64,000 nt of DNA from Arthrobacter oryzae (GCF_003634095.1 NZ_RBIR01000001.1:372001-436000); one strand, 5' to 3'. Positions 26,526 to 36,388 are shown, counted from the stretch's first letter. Translations and numbers: made by a program. Notes: generated by a model not told the origin, from the letters alone.

Positions 26526-27131
26526 TCAGCTCCAGCCGTGGCGCTGGCGCAGGGCCGAAGCGACGACGCTGAAGCGGCCCGAGTCCAGGATGGCGCCTTC
26601 GCGCCGAATGTCCTTCGCGTTGATCTGAAGGACGCGGTCCAGCTTCGCCTCACTGGGCCGCCACTGACGGTCCCAGGGGCCCGTGCCAATGTCGACGTAG
26701 TCGTCGGCGCGGCGGGCGTCGCCGTCGTGGTCCTTGCTGGTCAGCATCAGGCCGAGGAGGTACCGGCCGCTGGCGCCCACCAGGAGTACCGGGCGGTCCT
26801 TGCCCTGGGAGTAGTCCTCTTCATAGGGCACCCAGGTCCAGACAATCTCGCCGGGCTCGGGCAGGCCGTTCGGCGCGGGGGCATAGTGCACGGTCGCCCG
26901 TCCGCGGAAGTCGCCAGGGTACCGCCCTGTCAGCCCGGCGGCAGGCGCCCCGCCCGCAGCGCGCGCCGGAGACCCCGGCCGGGACTGGGCCGGCCGCCGC
27001 TTACCGGCCGGCTTAGCTGCCGGCTTCCCTGCCGGTCTGCGGGTAGTGCCCGGGGCGGAGCCGCCGAGTTTATCCAGGAAATGCAGCGCGTCGCGGACGG
27101 CGCTGCCGATCGAGCGTAAGTTCCAAGCCAT
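26526..27131 (-). CDS. PemK/MazF-like protein without adjacent antitoxin
   Basis: 201 residues from ATG 27131. Residues 1-70 are a basic Ala/Pro/Lys/Arg-rich extension. The rest looks like a PemK/MazF barrel: EPGEIVWTWVPYEEDYSQGK, DRPVLLVGASGRYLLGLMLTS and the C-terminal VLQINAKDIRREGAIL. MazF proteins cut RNA, but they are usually about 110 residues and paired with an upstream antitoxin; no antitoxin frame is seen on either side. A housekeeping role in actinobacteria is possible. Confidence 0.7.
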   Translation of the reverse strand: MAWNLRSIGSAVRDALHFLDKLGGSAPGTTRRPAGKPAAKPAGKRRPAQSRPGSPARAAGGAPAAGLTGRYPGDFRGRATVHYAPAPNGLPEPGEIVWTWVPYEEDYSQGKDRPVLLVGASGRYLLGLMLTSKDHDGDARRADDYVDIGTGPWDRQWRPSEAKLDRVLQINAKDIRREGAILDSGRFSVVASALRQRHGWS

Positions 27132-27452
27132 GGGGAAACCATACCGGCAACCCCTTGGCGGAGAGGCCGCCAGGACTGGGCCCGGACGCGGCAAAGCCCC
27201 GGCGGGGCGGCGGCAGCACGGTGGCAGGCGGCCGGGCCGTGACGGCCGTGGCGGCCGGGCTGCGCGCCGAATATCGATCGAAGAATCCACGGGACCAAAC
27301 GGAGTCCGCACCGCGAACCGGGAATGCAGGCCCACACTCCCGGACGTGGGAGACTATAGGGACCACAAGAGCGCCACGTCGCAGGATGGGAAACCAGCAT
27401 CCGCCCCGATCCGTGGAAGAGCCAACAGTAATGCCAACAGTTAGGACCCTGC
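27132..27452. other. 321-bp divergent gap before lepA
   Basis: The gap separates the divergent PemK-like gene and lepA. It is GC-rich with several CGGCCG-type runs. A TATAGG box near 27354-27359 could be a -10 box for lepA, but there is no convincing -35 box. No RNA gene or repeat was seen. Confidence 0.4.
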
Positions 27453-29306
27453 GTGTCTCCCATGGCCCGCACCGCCCCGGTGCCCGCCGCAACAGATCCG
27501 GCCATCATCCGGAACTTCTGCATCATTGCGCACATTGACCACGGCAAATCCACATTGGCCGACCGGATGCTCCAGTACACCGGAGTGGTCCAGTCCCGTG
27601 ACATGAAGGCCCAGTACCTGGACCGCATGGACATTGAGCGCGAACGCGGCATCACCATTAAGTCCCAGGCCGTCCGGATGCCGTGGGAGCTCGACGGCAC
27701 CAGCTACGCGCTGAACATGATCGACACCCCCGGCCACGTTGACTTCACCTACGAGGTCTCCCGCTCGCTCGCCGCCTGCGAAGGCGCGATCCTGCTGGTG
27801 GACGCGGCCCAGGGCATCGAGGCCCAGACCCTCGCCAACCTCTACCTGGCGATGGAAAACAACCTCACGATCATCCCGGTCCTGAACAAGATCGACCTCC
27901 CGGCAGCCCAGCCCGAGAAGTACGCGGCGGAACTCGCCAACCTGATCGGCGGCGACCCCGACGACGTGCTCCGCGTCTCCGGCAAGACGGGCATGGGCGT
28001 CGAGGCCCTGCTGGACAAGATCGTCCGCGACCTGCCGGCACCCGTGGGCGACCCGAACGCCCCCGCCCGCGCCATGATCTTCGACTCGGTCTACGACACG
28101 TACCGCGGTGTGGTCACCTACGTCCGTGTGGTTGACGGCATGTTGCACCCCCGCGAACGCATCCAGATGATGTCCACGCGCGCCACCCACGAACTCCTCG
28201 AGATCGGCGTGAGCTCCCCGGAACCCACCCCCTCCAAGGGCCTCGGCGTCGGCGAAGTGGGCTACCTCATCACCGGCGTGAAAGACGTCCGCCTGTCCAA
28301 GGTGGGCGATACCGTCACCAACCTGGCCAAGCCGGCCACCGAATCCCTCCCCGGCTATGCGGATGCCAAGCCGATGGTCTTCTCCGGACTGTATCCGCTG
28401 GACGGCACGGACTATCCGGTGCTCCGCGACGCGCTGGAGAAACTGATGCTCAACGACGCCGCGCTGGTGTACGAACCCGAGACCTCAGCGGCGCTGGGCT
28501 TCGGCTTCCGGGTGGGCTTCCTAGGCCTGTTGCACCTGGAGATCACCCGCGAGAGGCTCGAACGCGAGTACAAACTGGACCTGATTTCCACCGCCCCCAA
28601 CGTGGAATACGAGGTCACGCTGGAGGACAAGAAGGTCGTCCACGTCACCAACCCCAGCGAATACCCCACCGGCAAGGTCGCGGAAGTCCGCGAGCCAATG
28701 GTGTCCGCCACCATCCTGGCCCCGAACGAGTTTGTCGGAGCCATCATGGAGCTGTGCCAGAGCAGGCGCGGCGTCATGGGCGGCATGGACTACCTCTCCG
28801 AGGACCGGGTGGAAATCCGGTACCGCCTGCCGCTGGCCGAGATCGTCTTCGACTTCTTCGACATCCTCAAGTCCAAGACCCGCGGCTACGGGTCCCTGGA
28901 CTGGAAGGCCGACGGCGATCAGGTGGCCGATCTGGTCAAGGTGGACATCATGCTCCAGGGCGAGCAGGTGGACGCGTTCTCCGCGATCACCCACCGCGAC
29001 AAGGCCTATGCCTACGGCGTGATGATGACCGGCAAGCTGCGCGAGCTCATCCCGCGCCAGCAGTTCGAGGTTCCCATCCAGGCTGCGATCGGCTCCAGGA
29101 TCATCGCCCGCGAAAGCATCCGCGCCATCCGCAAGGACGTGCTGGCCAAGTGCTACGGCGGTGACATCACCCGAAAGCGGAAGCTGCTGGAAAAGCAGAA
29201 GGAAGGCAAGAAGCGCATGAAGATGGTGGGCCGCGTCGAGGTCCCGCAGGAAGCCTTCATCGCCGCCCTCACCACGGACGAGTCCAAGGACAAGGCCAAG
29301 AAGTAG
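27453..29306 (+). CDS. lepA: Elongation factor 4 (LepA)
   Basis: 617 residues. This translational GTPase acts on stalled or mistranslocated ribosomes and in ribosome biogenesis. G1 motif AHIDHGKST is at 26-34, followed by [19 protein letters not shown] and NKIDLP. The C-terminal LepA-specific domain ends in [16 protein letters not shown], typical of the family. GTG 27453 has AGGA six bases upstream; the ATG nine bases later is the alternative. Confidence 0.97.
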   Translation: MSPMARTAPVPAATDPAIIRNFCIIAHIDHGKSTLADRMLQYTGVVQSRDMKAQYLDRMDIERERGITIKSQAVRMPWELDGTSYALNMIDTPGHVDFTYEVSRSLAACEGAILLVDAAQGIEAQTLANLYLAMENNLTIIPVLNKIDLPAAQPEKYAAELANLIGGDPDDVLRVSGKTGMGVEALLDKIVRDLPAPVGDPNAPARAMIFDSVYDTYRGVVTYVRVVDGMLHPRERIQMMSTRATHELLEIGVSSPEPTPSKGLGVGEVGYLITGVKDVRLSKVGDTVTNLAKPATESLPGYADAKPMVFSGLYPLDGTDYPVLRDALEKLMLNDAALVYEPETSAALGFGFRVGFLGLLHLEITRERLEREYKLDLISTAPNVEYEVTLEDKKVVHVTNPSEYPTGKVAEVREPMVSATILAPNEFVGAIMELCQSRRGVMGGMDYLSEDRVEIRYRLPLAEIVFDFFDILKSKTRGYGSLDWKADGDQVADLVKVDIMLQGEQVDAFSAITHRDKAYAYGVMMTGKLRELIPRQQFEVPIQAAIGSRIIARESIRAIRKDVLAKCYGGDITRKRKLLEKQKEGKKRMKMVGRVEVPQEAFIAALTTDESKDKAKK

Positions 29307-29351
29307 CAGTGCTGAACATGATTGTTGCGGCAGCGTCGGCAGGCCGGGCCC

Positions 29352-30590
29352 GTGCCTAGCGTTCTCCCGCTCGGCGACCCGGCGCCGCCGGACGGACTCC
29401 TGCCCGCCCAGGCGGCCGAGGGAGCGGACCAGCGCGCCTTCGGACTCTACGTGCATATCCCGTTCTGCGCGGTCCGCTGCGGATACTGCGACTTCAACAC
29501 CTACACCGCCACCGAGCTCGGCGGCGGGGCATCCCAGGACGCCTACGCCGCCACTGCGATCGCGGAAGTAAACTTCGCCGCCGCCGTGCTGAAGGAGACA
29601 GGCCTGCCGGAGCGCCCGCTCAGCACGGTCTTCTTCGGCGGCGGCACGCCCACGCTGCTCCCGGCGGAGGATCTGGCGCGCATTCTCACCGCCGCCATCG
29701 CGGCTTGGGGCTTGCAGCCCGGCGCCGAGGTGACCACGGAAGCCAACCCGGATTCCGTCACCCCCGAGTCCCTCCAACTGCTGGCCGACGCGGGGTTCAC
29801 ACGGGTCTCGTTCGGCATGCAGTCGGCGGTGCCGCACGTCCTGAAGGTCCTGGACCGGACCCACACGCCCAGCCGGGTGCCGGAAGCGGTGCGGTGGGCC
29901 CGCAATGCAGGCCTGGCCGTCAGCCTGGACCTCATCTACGGGACGCCGGGGGAGTCACTGGAGGATTGGCGCTACTCCCTCGAGACCGCCCTGTCCTACG
30001 CCCCCGACCACATCAGCGCATACGCGCTGATTGTCGAGGACGGCACCAAGCTTGCCGCGCAGATCCGCCGCGGCGAAGTGCCCGGAATCGACGACGACGA
30101 CCACGCCGCCAAATACGAGCTCGCCGACGAGCTGATTTCCGCGGCCGGCCTGGCCTGGTACGAGGTCAGCAACTGGTCTCGCACCCCGGACCAGGCGTGC
30201 CGGCACAACCTCGCCTACTGGCGCGGGGATGACTGGTGGGGCATCGGACCCGGGGCTCACTCGCACGTCGGGGGCGTGCGCTGGTGGAACGTCAAGCACC
30301 CCACCGCCTACGCCAACCGCCTCGGCGCCGGCGTTTCGCCCGCCGCTGGACGGGAAACGCTGGACACCGAAACCCGCAACGTCGAACGCATCATGCTCGA
30401 GGCCCGCCTGAACTCCGGACTCGATATCCCGAGCCTCGGAGGCCTGGGGGACACGGGCCGGCACGCCGTCGCTGGCCTGATCGCAGACGGCCTGGTGGAC
30501 CCCGCCGCCGCTTTCCACGGCCGGCTGGTCCTCACGCTCAAGGGCCGGCTGCTGGCCGACGCCGTGGTCCGCAGGATCCTGCCCGACTAA
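29352..30590 (+). CDS. hemW: Radical SAM heme chaperone HemW
   Basis: 412 residues from GTG 29352. The [4Fe-4S] site CxxxCxxC is formed by Cys39, Cys43 and Cys46 in HIPFCAVRCGYCDFN, followed by FFGGGTPTLL. HemW-type sequences (SFGMQSAVPHVLKVLDRTH, YGTPGESLEDW, YEVSNW) fit better than oxygen-independent coproporphyrinogen oxidase HemN, whose extra N-terminal part is missing. It probably inserts heme into respiratory proteins. It follows lepA by 45 bases, a very common pair. A TTG at 29322 is an alternative start. Confidence 0.92.
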   Translation: MPSVLPLGDPAPPDGLLPAQAAEGADQRAFGLYVHIPFCAVRCGYCDFNTYTATELGGGASQDAYAATAIAEVNFAAAVLKETGLPERPLSTVFFGGGTPTLLPAEDLARILTAAIAAWGLQPGAEVTTEANPDSVTPESLQLLADAGFTRVSFGMQSAVPHVLKVLDRTHTPSRVPEAVRWARNAGLAVSLDLIYGTPGESLEDWRYSLETALSYAPDHISAYALIVEDGTKLAAQIRRGEVPGIDDDDHAAKYELADELISAAGLAWYEVSNWSRTPDQACRHNLAYWRGDDWWGIGPGAHSHVGGVRWWNVKHPTAYANRLGAGVSPAAGRETLDTETRNVERIMLEARLNSGLDIPSLGGLGDTGRHAVAGLIADGLVDPAAAFHGRLVLTLKGRLLADAVVRRILPD

Positions 30591-30607
30591 GCCTGGAAGA
30601 CGCACAA

Positions 30608-30647
30608 AGAGCCGGCCGCTGGACCCTGACGGGCAGCGGCCGGCTCT
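30608..30647. terminator. 14-bp hairpin after hemW
   Basis: Arms 30608-30621 and 30634-30647 pair perfectly with a 12-base loop, about 20 bases after the hemW stop and 28 bases before the stop of the convergent DUF4870 gene. It can serve both. Confidence 0.75.
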
Positions 30648-30675
30648 GTCGTTGAGAACCGGCGTTAGGGCCGGG

Positions 30676-31095
30676 TTATTTGATCCAGCGGAGGTTGAAC
30701 TCGTAACGGTGCGGCTGGCCCCGGTTGACGTGGATGCCGGCCGCCACGGAGAAGCACGTCACCGCGATCCAGATCACGGTGGCCAGGACGGCAAAGAGGT
30801 TTCCCACCACGGGAATGAAGACCAACAGATTGGCGAGTACTGCGGCGATGGTCGGCGGCAGCGTGAAATTCAGGGCTTCCTTGGATTCCTGCGCCGTGAA
30901 CGGCCCACGGTCCTTGAAGATCAAGTAGATCAGCAGCGAGGGCACGCAGCCCAGGATGCCGCCGAAGTGTGCCAGCGTGGCCCACTGCCGGTCTTCGCTG
31001 GCCGTGAGGGGCAGCGCATTTGCCGGAACGCCATGGTACGGGGGCTGGCCATGGCCGGCCTGGTTGTCCGTGTGTTCGCGTGCGTTATCTGCCAC
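30676..31095 (-). CDS. DUF4870 domain membrane protein
   Basis: 139 residues. After a 35-residue polar start comes the DUF4870 core: WATLAHFGGILGCVPSLLIY, FTAQESKEALNFTLPPTIAA and two further hydrophobic segments ending FSVAAGIHVNRGQPHRYEF. Three membrane spans are likely. The biochemical role of the family is not known. Confidence 0.88.
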   Translation of the reverse strand: MADNAREHTDNQAGHGQPPYHGVPANALPLTASEDRQWATLAHFGGILGCVPSLLIYLIFKDRGPFTAQESKEALNFTLPPTIAAVLANLLVFIPVVGNLFAVLATVIWIAVTCFSVAAGIHVNRGQPHRYEFNLRWIK

Positions 31096-31237
31096 GGTGT
31101 AGTCCTTCGGATTGCGGTGATGCGTTGCTGCCGGGGTGGTGCTTTGAATAGCCGGAATCGCGCTGGAAGCGCGACCGACCTCTCAAGAATACTTGCTCGG
31201 GCGCGATAACGGAGATCGTCGGGCCGGCCGCGGCGGT

Positions 31238-32089
31238 CTACGGCACGGTGAGAAAGTCGATAACCTCTTCCACCCGCCCCAGGAGGGACGCCTCCAGATC
31301 CGCATAGCTGCGCACGGCCCCCAGGAGTTTTTGCCAACCGAGGCCGATGTCCTCCTTCGTGGAGTGGGGCCAGCCGAAAGCCGTCAGAATACCGGTCTTC
31401 CAGTCCACACCGCGGGGGATCACAGGCCAGCGCTCGATCCCCAGGACCGCGGGCCGGATGGCCTGCCACACGTCCACGTAGGGGTGGCCCACAATCAGAA
31501 CGTTGCCGGCGGCGCCGGGCGAGGCCATCACGGCCTGCGCGATCCTCGACTCCTTGGAATCGGGGACGAGGTGGTCAACGAGGACACCAAGACGGCGCCC
31601 CGGGCCCGGACCGAACTCCGCCACGGCGGCCCGGAGGTCATCAATGCCATGGAGGGGTTCGACGACGATGCCCTCCACCCGGAGGTCGTCGCCCCAGACT
31701 TTCTCCACGAGCTCGGCGTCGTGCTTGCCTTCCACCCAGATACGGCTTGCCTTGGCAATCTGCGCGCGCTGCCCTGCCACCCGCACCGAGCCCGACGCCG
31801 TCCGGCCGGATCCGGCGGCAGGCGCAGCCTTTTTCGGAACCGGAGGCATCAGCCGGATCGGCTGCCCCTCCAAAAGGAAACCGAATCCGAGCCGGAACGA
31901 CCGGGACTTGCCCCGCCGGTCCTCCAGCGCCACCACGTGCATGCCACCGGACTTCTCGACCCGGGTAACGGCGCCCACCCAGCCGGACTGGACCTCCTCG
32001 AGGACCATTCCGCGTTCCACCGGGACTTCCGGCAGCTGCGTCTTGGCGGGGGCGGACAGGTCCTGGGGTCCCCAGTTCTGGTACGACAT
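31238..32089 (-). CDS. DUF3097 family protein, possible Toprim-like fold
   Basis: 283 residues from ATG 32089; an in-frame GTG at 32110 is possible. It matches the actinobacterial DUF3097 family (MSYQNWGPQDLSAPA, GMVLEEVQSGWVGAV). Residues 118-176 look Toprim-like: IWVEGKHDAELVEKVWGDDL, with Glu120, then a hydrophobic strand ending LVDHLVPDSKE near Asp172. Toprim proteins such as RNase M5 have a similar EGK-DA...DxD layout. That reading is inference. It is divergent from hrcA. Confidence 0.8.
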   Translation of the reverse strand: MSYQNWGPQDLSAPAKTQLPEVPVERGMVLEEVQSGWVGAVTRVEKSGGMHVVALEDRRGKSRSFRLGFGFLLEGQPIRLMPPVPKKAAPAAGSGRTASGSVRVAGQRAQIAKASRIWVEGKHDAELVEKVWGDDLRVEGIVVEPLHGIDDLRAAVAEFGPGPGRRLGVLVDHLVPDSKESRIAQAVMASPGAAGNVLIVGHPYVDVWQAIRPAVLGIERWPVIPRGVDWKTGILTAFGWPHSTKEDIGLGWQKLLGAVRSYADLEASLLGRVEEVIDFLTVP

Positions 32090-32292
32090 CTCTACACGCT
32101 TACTTTGCACTCGGATTTTTACGGCGGTCAGCTTGTACTGCGGTCAGTGGAACTCTCCGGGGGCCGGAACCGGGCCGCTTGGGGGCGGCAACGGAAGCAG
32201 CTGCCCCGGTCTCAGCACCGACGTGACGGGAAACTCGACCCCGCTGGCCACGCCTGGAGCGAATCCAATGCTAACAACGCGGCGACTCATAT

Positions 32293-32327
32293 TAGACTGG
32301 TTAGCACTTAGGCATGTCGAGTGCTAA
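32293..32327 (+). promoter_or_regulatory. CIRCE operator with -10 box upstream of hrcA
   Basis: TTAGCACTT (32301-32309), nine bases, GAGTGCTAA (32319-32327) is the CIRCE inverted repeat with one mismatch to the TTAGCACTC-N9-GAGTGCTAA consensus. A TAGACT -10 box at 32293-32298 ends two bases before it, so the operator covers the transcript start. HrcA binds CIRCE, so hrcA-dnaJ here should be autoregulated and heat-inducible. Confidence 0.93.
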
Positions 32328-32423
32328 CCCCTGACCAGTCGCGGACCGCCCTTGCAACTTGTGGACGCGACTTCGGATACTGCGGGCGGCACCGGCTGCG
32401 GGACAGTCGATTGGAGGTGGAGC

Positions 32424-33437
32424 GTGAGCGAACCGCGCAAACTCGAAGTGCTGCGGGCGATCGTGGAGGACTATGTCCATTCCCGCGAGCCCGTCGGTTC
32501 CAAAGCGCTCGTCGAACGGCACCATCTCGGAGTCTCCAGTGCCACGATCCGCAACGACATGGCGGCGCTGGAAGACGAAGGCCTCATCACCGCGCCGCAC
32601 ACGAGCGCCGGCAGAATCCCCACGGACAAGGGCTACCGGCTCTTCGTTGACCAGATCTCGGCGGTCAAGCCCCTTTCCCCGGCCGAACGCCGGGCCATCC
32701 AGGCGCTCCTGGAAGGATCCCAGGACCTCGACGACGTCCTTGACCGGACCGTGCGGCTCCTCTCCCAGCTGACCAACCAGGTCGCCGTCGTGCAGTACCC
32801 GCTGCTCAGCCGCGCCAGGGTGCGGCACATCGAGTTCGTGCTGCTGGCGCCCCGGAAGGTGCTGGTGGTGCTGATAGCGGACACCGGCAAGGTGGAGCAA
32901 CGCGTGATCGACGTCGGGCAGGACCTTCCCGACGACGCCGTGGCGGAACTGCGCAACCGTTTCCTGGCAAGCCTCTCCGGTACACCGCTGAGCCTCCTGC
33001 CGCAACTGCTGCCCGCCGTCGTTGCCAGCGGGCCGCCGGCGCGCCGCGGAGCAGCCCAAGCCCTGGCCCGCGGCCTGGAGGCCCTGGCCACGAGCAGCCG
33101 CGAAGAGCGCATGGTCATGGCCGGCACCGCCAACCTGGCCCGCTCGAATGTGGACTTCCCGCTCAGCATCGGCCCGGTCCTGGAGGCCCTCGAGGAGCAG
33201 GTGGTTATGTTGCGCCTGCTCAGCGAAATGGCGGAGGACCCGCGGGGCGTCACCGTCAGCATCGGCCGCGAAAACCCGTACGACGGGCTCGCCGAGGCCT
33301 CGGTGGTGGCTACCGCCTACGGGCCGGACGCCACGGCCAAGGTGGGCGTGCTTGGGCCCACCCGGATGGATTACCCCACAACCATGGCCGCCGTCCGCGC
33401 GGTGGCCCGCTACCTTTCGAGGATTCTGGGGCCCTGA
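32424..33437 (+). CDS. hrcA: Heat-inducible transcription repressor HrcA
   Basis: 337 residues from GTG 32424, with GGAGGTGG at 32413-32420. The winged helix is at the N terminus (LEVLRAIVEDYVHSREPVGS, then VSSATIRNDMAALEDEGLI), followed by the HTSAGRIPTDKGYRLFVD stretch and the HrcA effector domain. It represses heat-shock genes by binding CIRCE; one such site is 97 bases upstream. dnaJ follows. Confidence 0.97.
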   Translation: MSEPRKLEVLRAIVEDYVHSREPVGSKALVERHHLGVSSATIRNDMAALEDEGLITAPHTSAGRIPTDKGYRLFVDQISAVKPLSPAERRAIQALLEGSQDLDDVLDRTVRLLSQLTNQVAVVQYPLLSRARVRHIEFVLLAPRKVLVVLIADTGKVEQRVIDVGQDLPDDAVAELRNRFLASLSGTPLSLLPQLLPAVVASGPPARRGAAQALARGLEALATSSREERMVMAGTANLARSNVDFPLSIGPVLEALEEQVVMLRLLSEMAEDPRGVTVSIGRENPYDGLAEASVVATAYGPDATAKVGVLGPTRMDYPTTMAAVRAVARYLSRILGP

Positions 33438-33500
33438 CCGGCGCCGGACCTGACGCTACTTTTGCCCCAAAGGCAGTACAACAAGGAAGAGAAACAAACT

Positions 33501-34631
33501 TTGACCAGCCACTATGACGTTCTTGGAGTCTCCCGCGATGCAACGGGGGAGGAGATCAAGAAGGCCTACCGGAAACTGGCCCGGACCCTGCACCCGGACG
33601 TGAACCCGGGGGAGGACGCCTCGGACCGGTTCAAGGCCGTCACGCACGCCTACGAGGTCCTCTCCGATCCGCAAAAGCGCCGGGTCTACGACACTACCGG
33701 GAACGAAAACGGCACCGACAACGGCTTCGGCGGCGGCAGCTACGCGGGCCAGGGGTTCGCCTTCCAGGACATCTTCGAGACCTTCTTCGGTGCAGGCGGC
33801 GGCCAGGGCGGCCCGGCATCCCGGGTCCGCCGCGGCCAGGACGCGCTGATCAGCGTCCGGATCGACCTCCGCGACGCCGTGTTCGGCGTCAACAAAAAGC
33901 TTGAGGTGGACACCGCCGTCGTCTGCCCGACCTGCGAGGGCTCCTGCTGCCGCGAGGGCAGCCACCCCGTCCGCTGCGACATCTGCGGCGGCAGCGGGCA
34001 GGTCCAGCGCGCCGTGCGCTCCATCCTGGGCCAGGTCATGACCTCCGCCCCCTGCGGATCCTGTGAGGGGTTCGGCACGGTCATCAAGGACCCCTGCAAC
34101 GAGTGCAGCGGCCAGGGCCGGATCCGCAGCCGCCGCTCCCTGACTGTCAAGGTACCGGCCGGCGTTGCCACCGGCACCCGCATCCAGCTCTCCGGCCAGG
34201 GCGAGGCCGGGCCCGCCGGCGGTCCCGCTGGTGATCTGTATGTGGAGATCAGGGTGAACAATGACCCCACCTACGTCCGCGACGGCGACGACCTCCACGC
34301 CAGCCTCAACATCCCGATGACGGCCGCCGCGCTCGGTACCGAGATTTCGCTGGAGACCTTCGACGGCGAGCAGGAGATCGATGTCAAGGCCGGCACCCAG
34401 TCGGGCGAGGTCATCACCCTGCGCGGCCTCGGTGTCACGCACCTGCGCGGCCACGGCCGCGGCGACCTGAAGGTGCACCTCCAGGTCGAAACGCCGGTCA
34501 AGCTCGATCACGTCCAGGAAGACCTTCTCCGTCAACTGGCCAAGCACCGCGGCGAACACTTCACGCCGGGAAAACTCGCTGCCAGCGGCGGCGTCTTCGC
34601 CAAACTGCGGGATCGGCTCGGTAACCTGTAG
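33501..34631 (+). CDS. dnaJ: Chaperone DnaJ
   Basis: 376 residues from TTG 33501. The J domain has HPD at 31-33 ([12 protein letters not shown]). A Gly/Phe-rich stretch follows ([15 protein letters not shown]), then the zinc region from Cys142: [24 protein letters not shown] and CNECSGQG. The C-terminal client-binding domains are complete. This is the hrcA-linked DnaJ2 type of actinobacteria; a dnaK-linked DnaJ1 is expected elsewhere. A purine-rich AAGGAAGAG lies 10-18 bases upstream. Confidence 0.95.
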   Translation: MTSHYDVLGVSRDATGEEIKKAYRKLARTLHPDVNPGEDASDRFKAVTHAYEVLSDPQKRRVYDTTGNENGTDNGFGGGSYAGQGFAFQDIFETFFGAGGGQGGPASRVRRGQDALISVRIDLRDAVFGVNKKLEVDTAVVCPTCEGSCCREGSHPVRCDICGGSGQVQRAVRSILGQVMTSAPCGSCEGFGTVIKDPCNECSGQGRIRSRRSLTVKVPAGVATGTRIQLSGQGEAGPAGGPAGDLYVEIRVNNDPTYVRDGDDLHASLNIPMTAAALGTEISLETFDGEQEIDVKAGTQSGEVITLRGLGVTHLRGHGRGDLKVHLQVETPVKLDHVQEDLLRQLAKHRGEHFTPGKLAASGGVFAKLRDRLGNL

Positions 34632-34633
34632 CG

Positions 34634-35407
34634 GTGAGTAACCCGGTCTTCTTCACCGCCCCCGGCACCCTGGACCAGCAGGTCCCCGGCTCCGTTTTTG
34701 TCCTCCAGGGCGCCGAGGCCCGCCACGCCGTCACGGTCAAGCGGCTCGCCGTCGGGGAGGCTGTGGACATCGCCGACGGCGCCGGAAAGCGCCTGACCGG
34801 CACGGTGACCGCCGCCGCGCCGGGCGAGCTGAGCGTCGAGTGTCAGGACGTGGCAGACGAGCCGCGGCCCGGCATCCGGCTGGTCTTGGTCCAGGCACTC
34901 GCCAAGGGCGACCGCGACGAGCTCGCGGCCGAAACGGCGACCGAACTGGGCATCGACGCCGTCATTCCCTGGCAGGCGGAGCGGTCCATTGTCCGGTGGA
35001 AGGCCGAACGGGCCGCCAAGGCCCACGCCAAGTGGCAATCGGTGGTCACAGCGGCCGCCAAGCAGGCACGGCGGGCATGGATCCCGGAGGTCCGGGCCGC
35101 GGTGGACGGCCCGGGGCTGCAGGCGGCCGTCGCGGCCGCCGACCTCGCGATCATTCTGCACGAAGATGCCGTCCGCCCGCTGCGGCAAGTGCTCGAGTCG
35201 TGGCTGGAAGCTTCCGCGTCCGGTGAGGCCGGACCCCGCGAAGTGCTGCTGATCGTGGGCCCGGAGGGCGGCATCAGCCCCCGGGAGGTGACCCGTCTGT
35301 GCGACGCAGGGGCGGTCACGGCTCTCTTGGGGCACCATGTGCTGCGCTCGTCCACCGCGGGGCCCGCCGCTACCGTTCTGGCCAGCGACATCCTCGGCCG
35401 CTGGTAG
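34634..35407 (+). CDS. rsmE: 16S rRNA (uracil-1498-N3)-methyltransferase
   Basis: 257 residues from GTG 34634, two bases after the dnaJ stop. A PUA-like N terminus (VFFTAPGTLDQQVPGSVFVL, AEARHAVTVKRLAVGE) leads to a SPOUT methyltransferase. The knot is visible in LLIVGPEGGISPREVTRLCD and LGHHVLRSSTAGPAATVLA. It methylates U1498 of 16S rRNA. hrcA-dnaJ-rsmE is a common order. Confidence 0.95.
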   Translation: MSNPVFFTAPGTLDQQVPGSVFVLQGAEARHAVTVKRLAVGEAVDIADGAGKRLTGTVTAAAPGELSVECQDVADEPRPGIRLVLVQALAKGDRDELAAETATELGIDAVIPWQAERSIVRWKAERAAKAHAKWQSVVTAAAKQARRAWIPEVRAAVDGPGLQAAVAAADLAIILHEDAVRPLRQVLESWLEASASGEAGPREVLLIVGPEGGISPREVTRLCDAGAVTALLGHHVLRSSTAGPAATVLASDILGRW

Positions 35408-35467
35408 CAGGCTGCAGGCGCTTCGACCGGCCGGCTGAACGAGGCTGCCGCTACTGTTTGGCCGAGG

Positions 35468-36388
35468 TTATTTAACCGTGAAGCCCCGGGTGTCCTGGAA
35501 CAATTCCTTGGCGCTGTCTGACGCGTCCACCTGGGACACCCGGACTTCGTACCGGCCGGGGCCGAGATTCGCGGACAGCGTGAACAGCCCGGGCTGCACG
35601 GCGTTGGTCGAGGCAGTGGTGGTGCCGTTGAGATAGGCGGTCTTGGCGTTATCGGCGTCGACCTTCAGGATCTCCCAGTGAAGTTTTCCGCCCTGGGCGG
35701 TGCTGCGGCCGCTGATTTTGACCGACCCGTCACCCACCGAATCGCCCTCCTGCGGGTCGATGATCCACACGGGGGCCACCAGCCCGGCGCTGCGGGAGGT
35801 CGGCGCGCCCAGCCGGACGTGGTTGAAGGCCACGTAGTCCGTGTGGCCGTCGACCAGAATCACCACCTGGACCTGCTGTCCGGAATCGATCAGGCCCGCG
35901 CTGGCCGCCGCGGCCGTTGCCGTGTACACAAGCTGCTGGATGGCGCGCTCTGCCATGGCCGCGTCCACGTTGCTGTTGAAGGCATCGGCGGAAACGTCAA
36001 CGGTGATGACGTTCTCGCCGGAGATCGACGTCGCCAGCTTCTTCGGGTTCTGCCAGGGGGTAAAGAAATCCGGGTCAAGCGGCGTCTGGGACATCATGAC
36101 CCGGAGGGCGCGGGTGACCGGGTTGTCCTGATCGGGAACGTCCCGGAACTCGCGGTAAAGGAACGCGTTGTCATTGCTCCGGCCGATCCAATACACCGGA
36201 GCCTTGTTCGACGTCTGGGCTGTCTCGAGCGGAGCGCTGGTGGTCGGGGCGCCCGACGCCGGGGCAGGAATCAGTTCCGACGGGCTGCTGGAGTTGGTGA
36301 TGCCCTCCTGCGGCGTCGCCACGCAGCCGGACAGGAGAAGGGCCGCGGGCAGCACGAGCACCAGCGCGGCGCGGCGAAGGCCCCCCAC
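35468..36388 (-). CDS. GerMN-domain lipoprotein with C-terminal immunoglobulin-like (Gmad2) domain
   Basis: 306 residues. A lipoprotein signal peptide ends LLLSGC, lipidated Cys22. After a Ser/Thr/Pro linker, residues about 65-195 look like a GerMN domain (VYWIGRSNDNAFLYREFRDV, then ERAIQQLVYTATAAAA). Residues about 205-306 look like the Gmad2 Ig-like domain (VWIIDPQEGDSVGDGSVKIS, ending EVRVSQVD). Both domains were first named from spore germination and sporulation proteins. Actinobacteria of this type do not form endospores, so the role is likely cell-envelope related and is unknown. Confidence 0.82.
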   Translation of the reverse strand: MGGLRRAALVLVLPAALLLSGCVATPQEGITNSSSPSELIPAPASGAPTTSAPLETAQTSNKAPVYWIGRSNDNAFLYREFRDVPDQDNPVTRALRVMMSQTPLDPDFFTPWQNPKKLATSISGENVITVDVSADAFNSNVDAAMAERAIQQLVYTATAAAASAGLIDSGQQVQVVILVDGHTDYVAFNHVRLGAPTSRSAGLVAPVWIIDPQEGDSVGDGSVKISGRSTAQGGKLHWEILKVDADNAKTAYLNGTTTASTNAVQPGLFTLSANLGPGRYEVRVSQVDASDSAKELFQDTRGFTVK

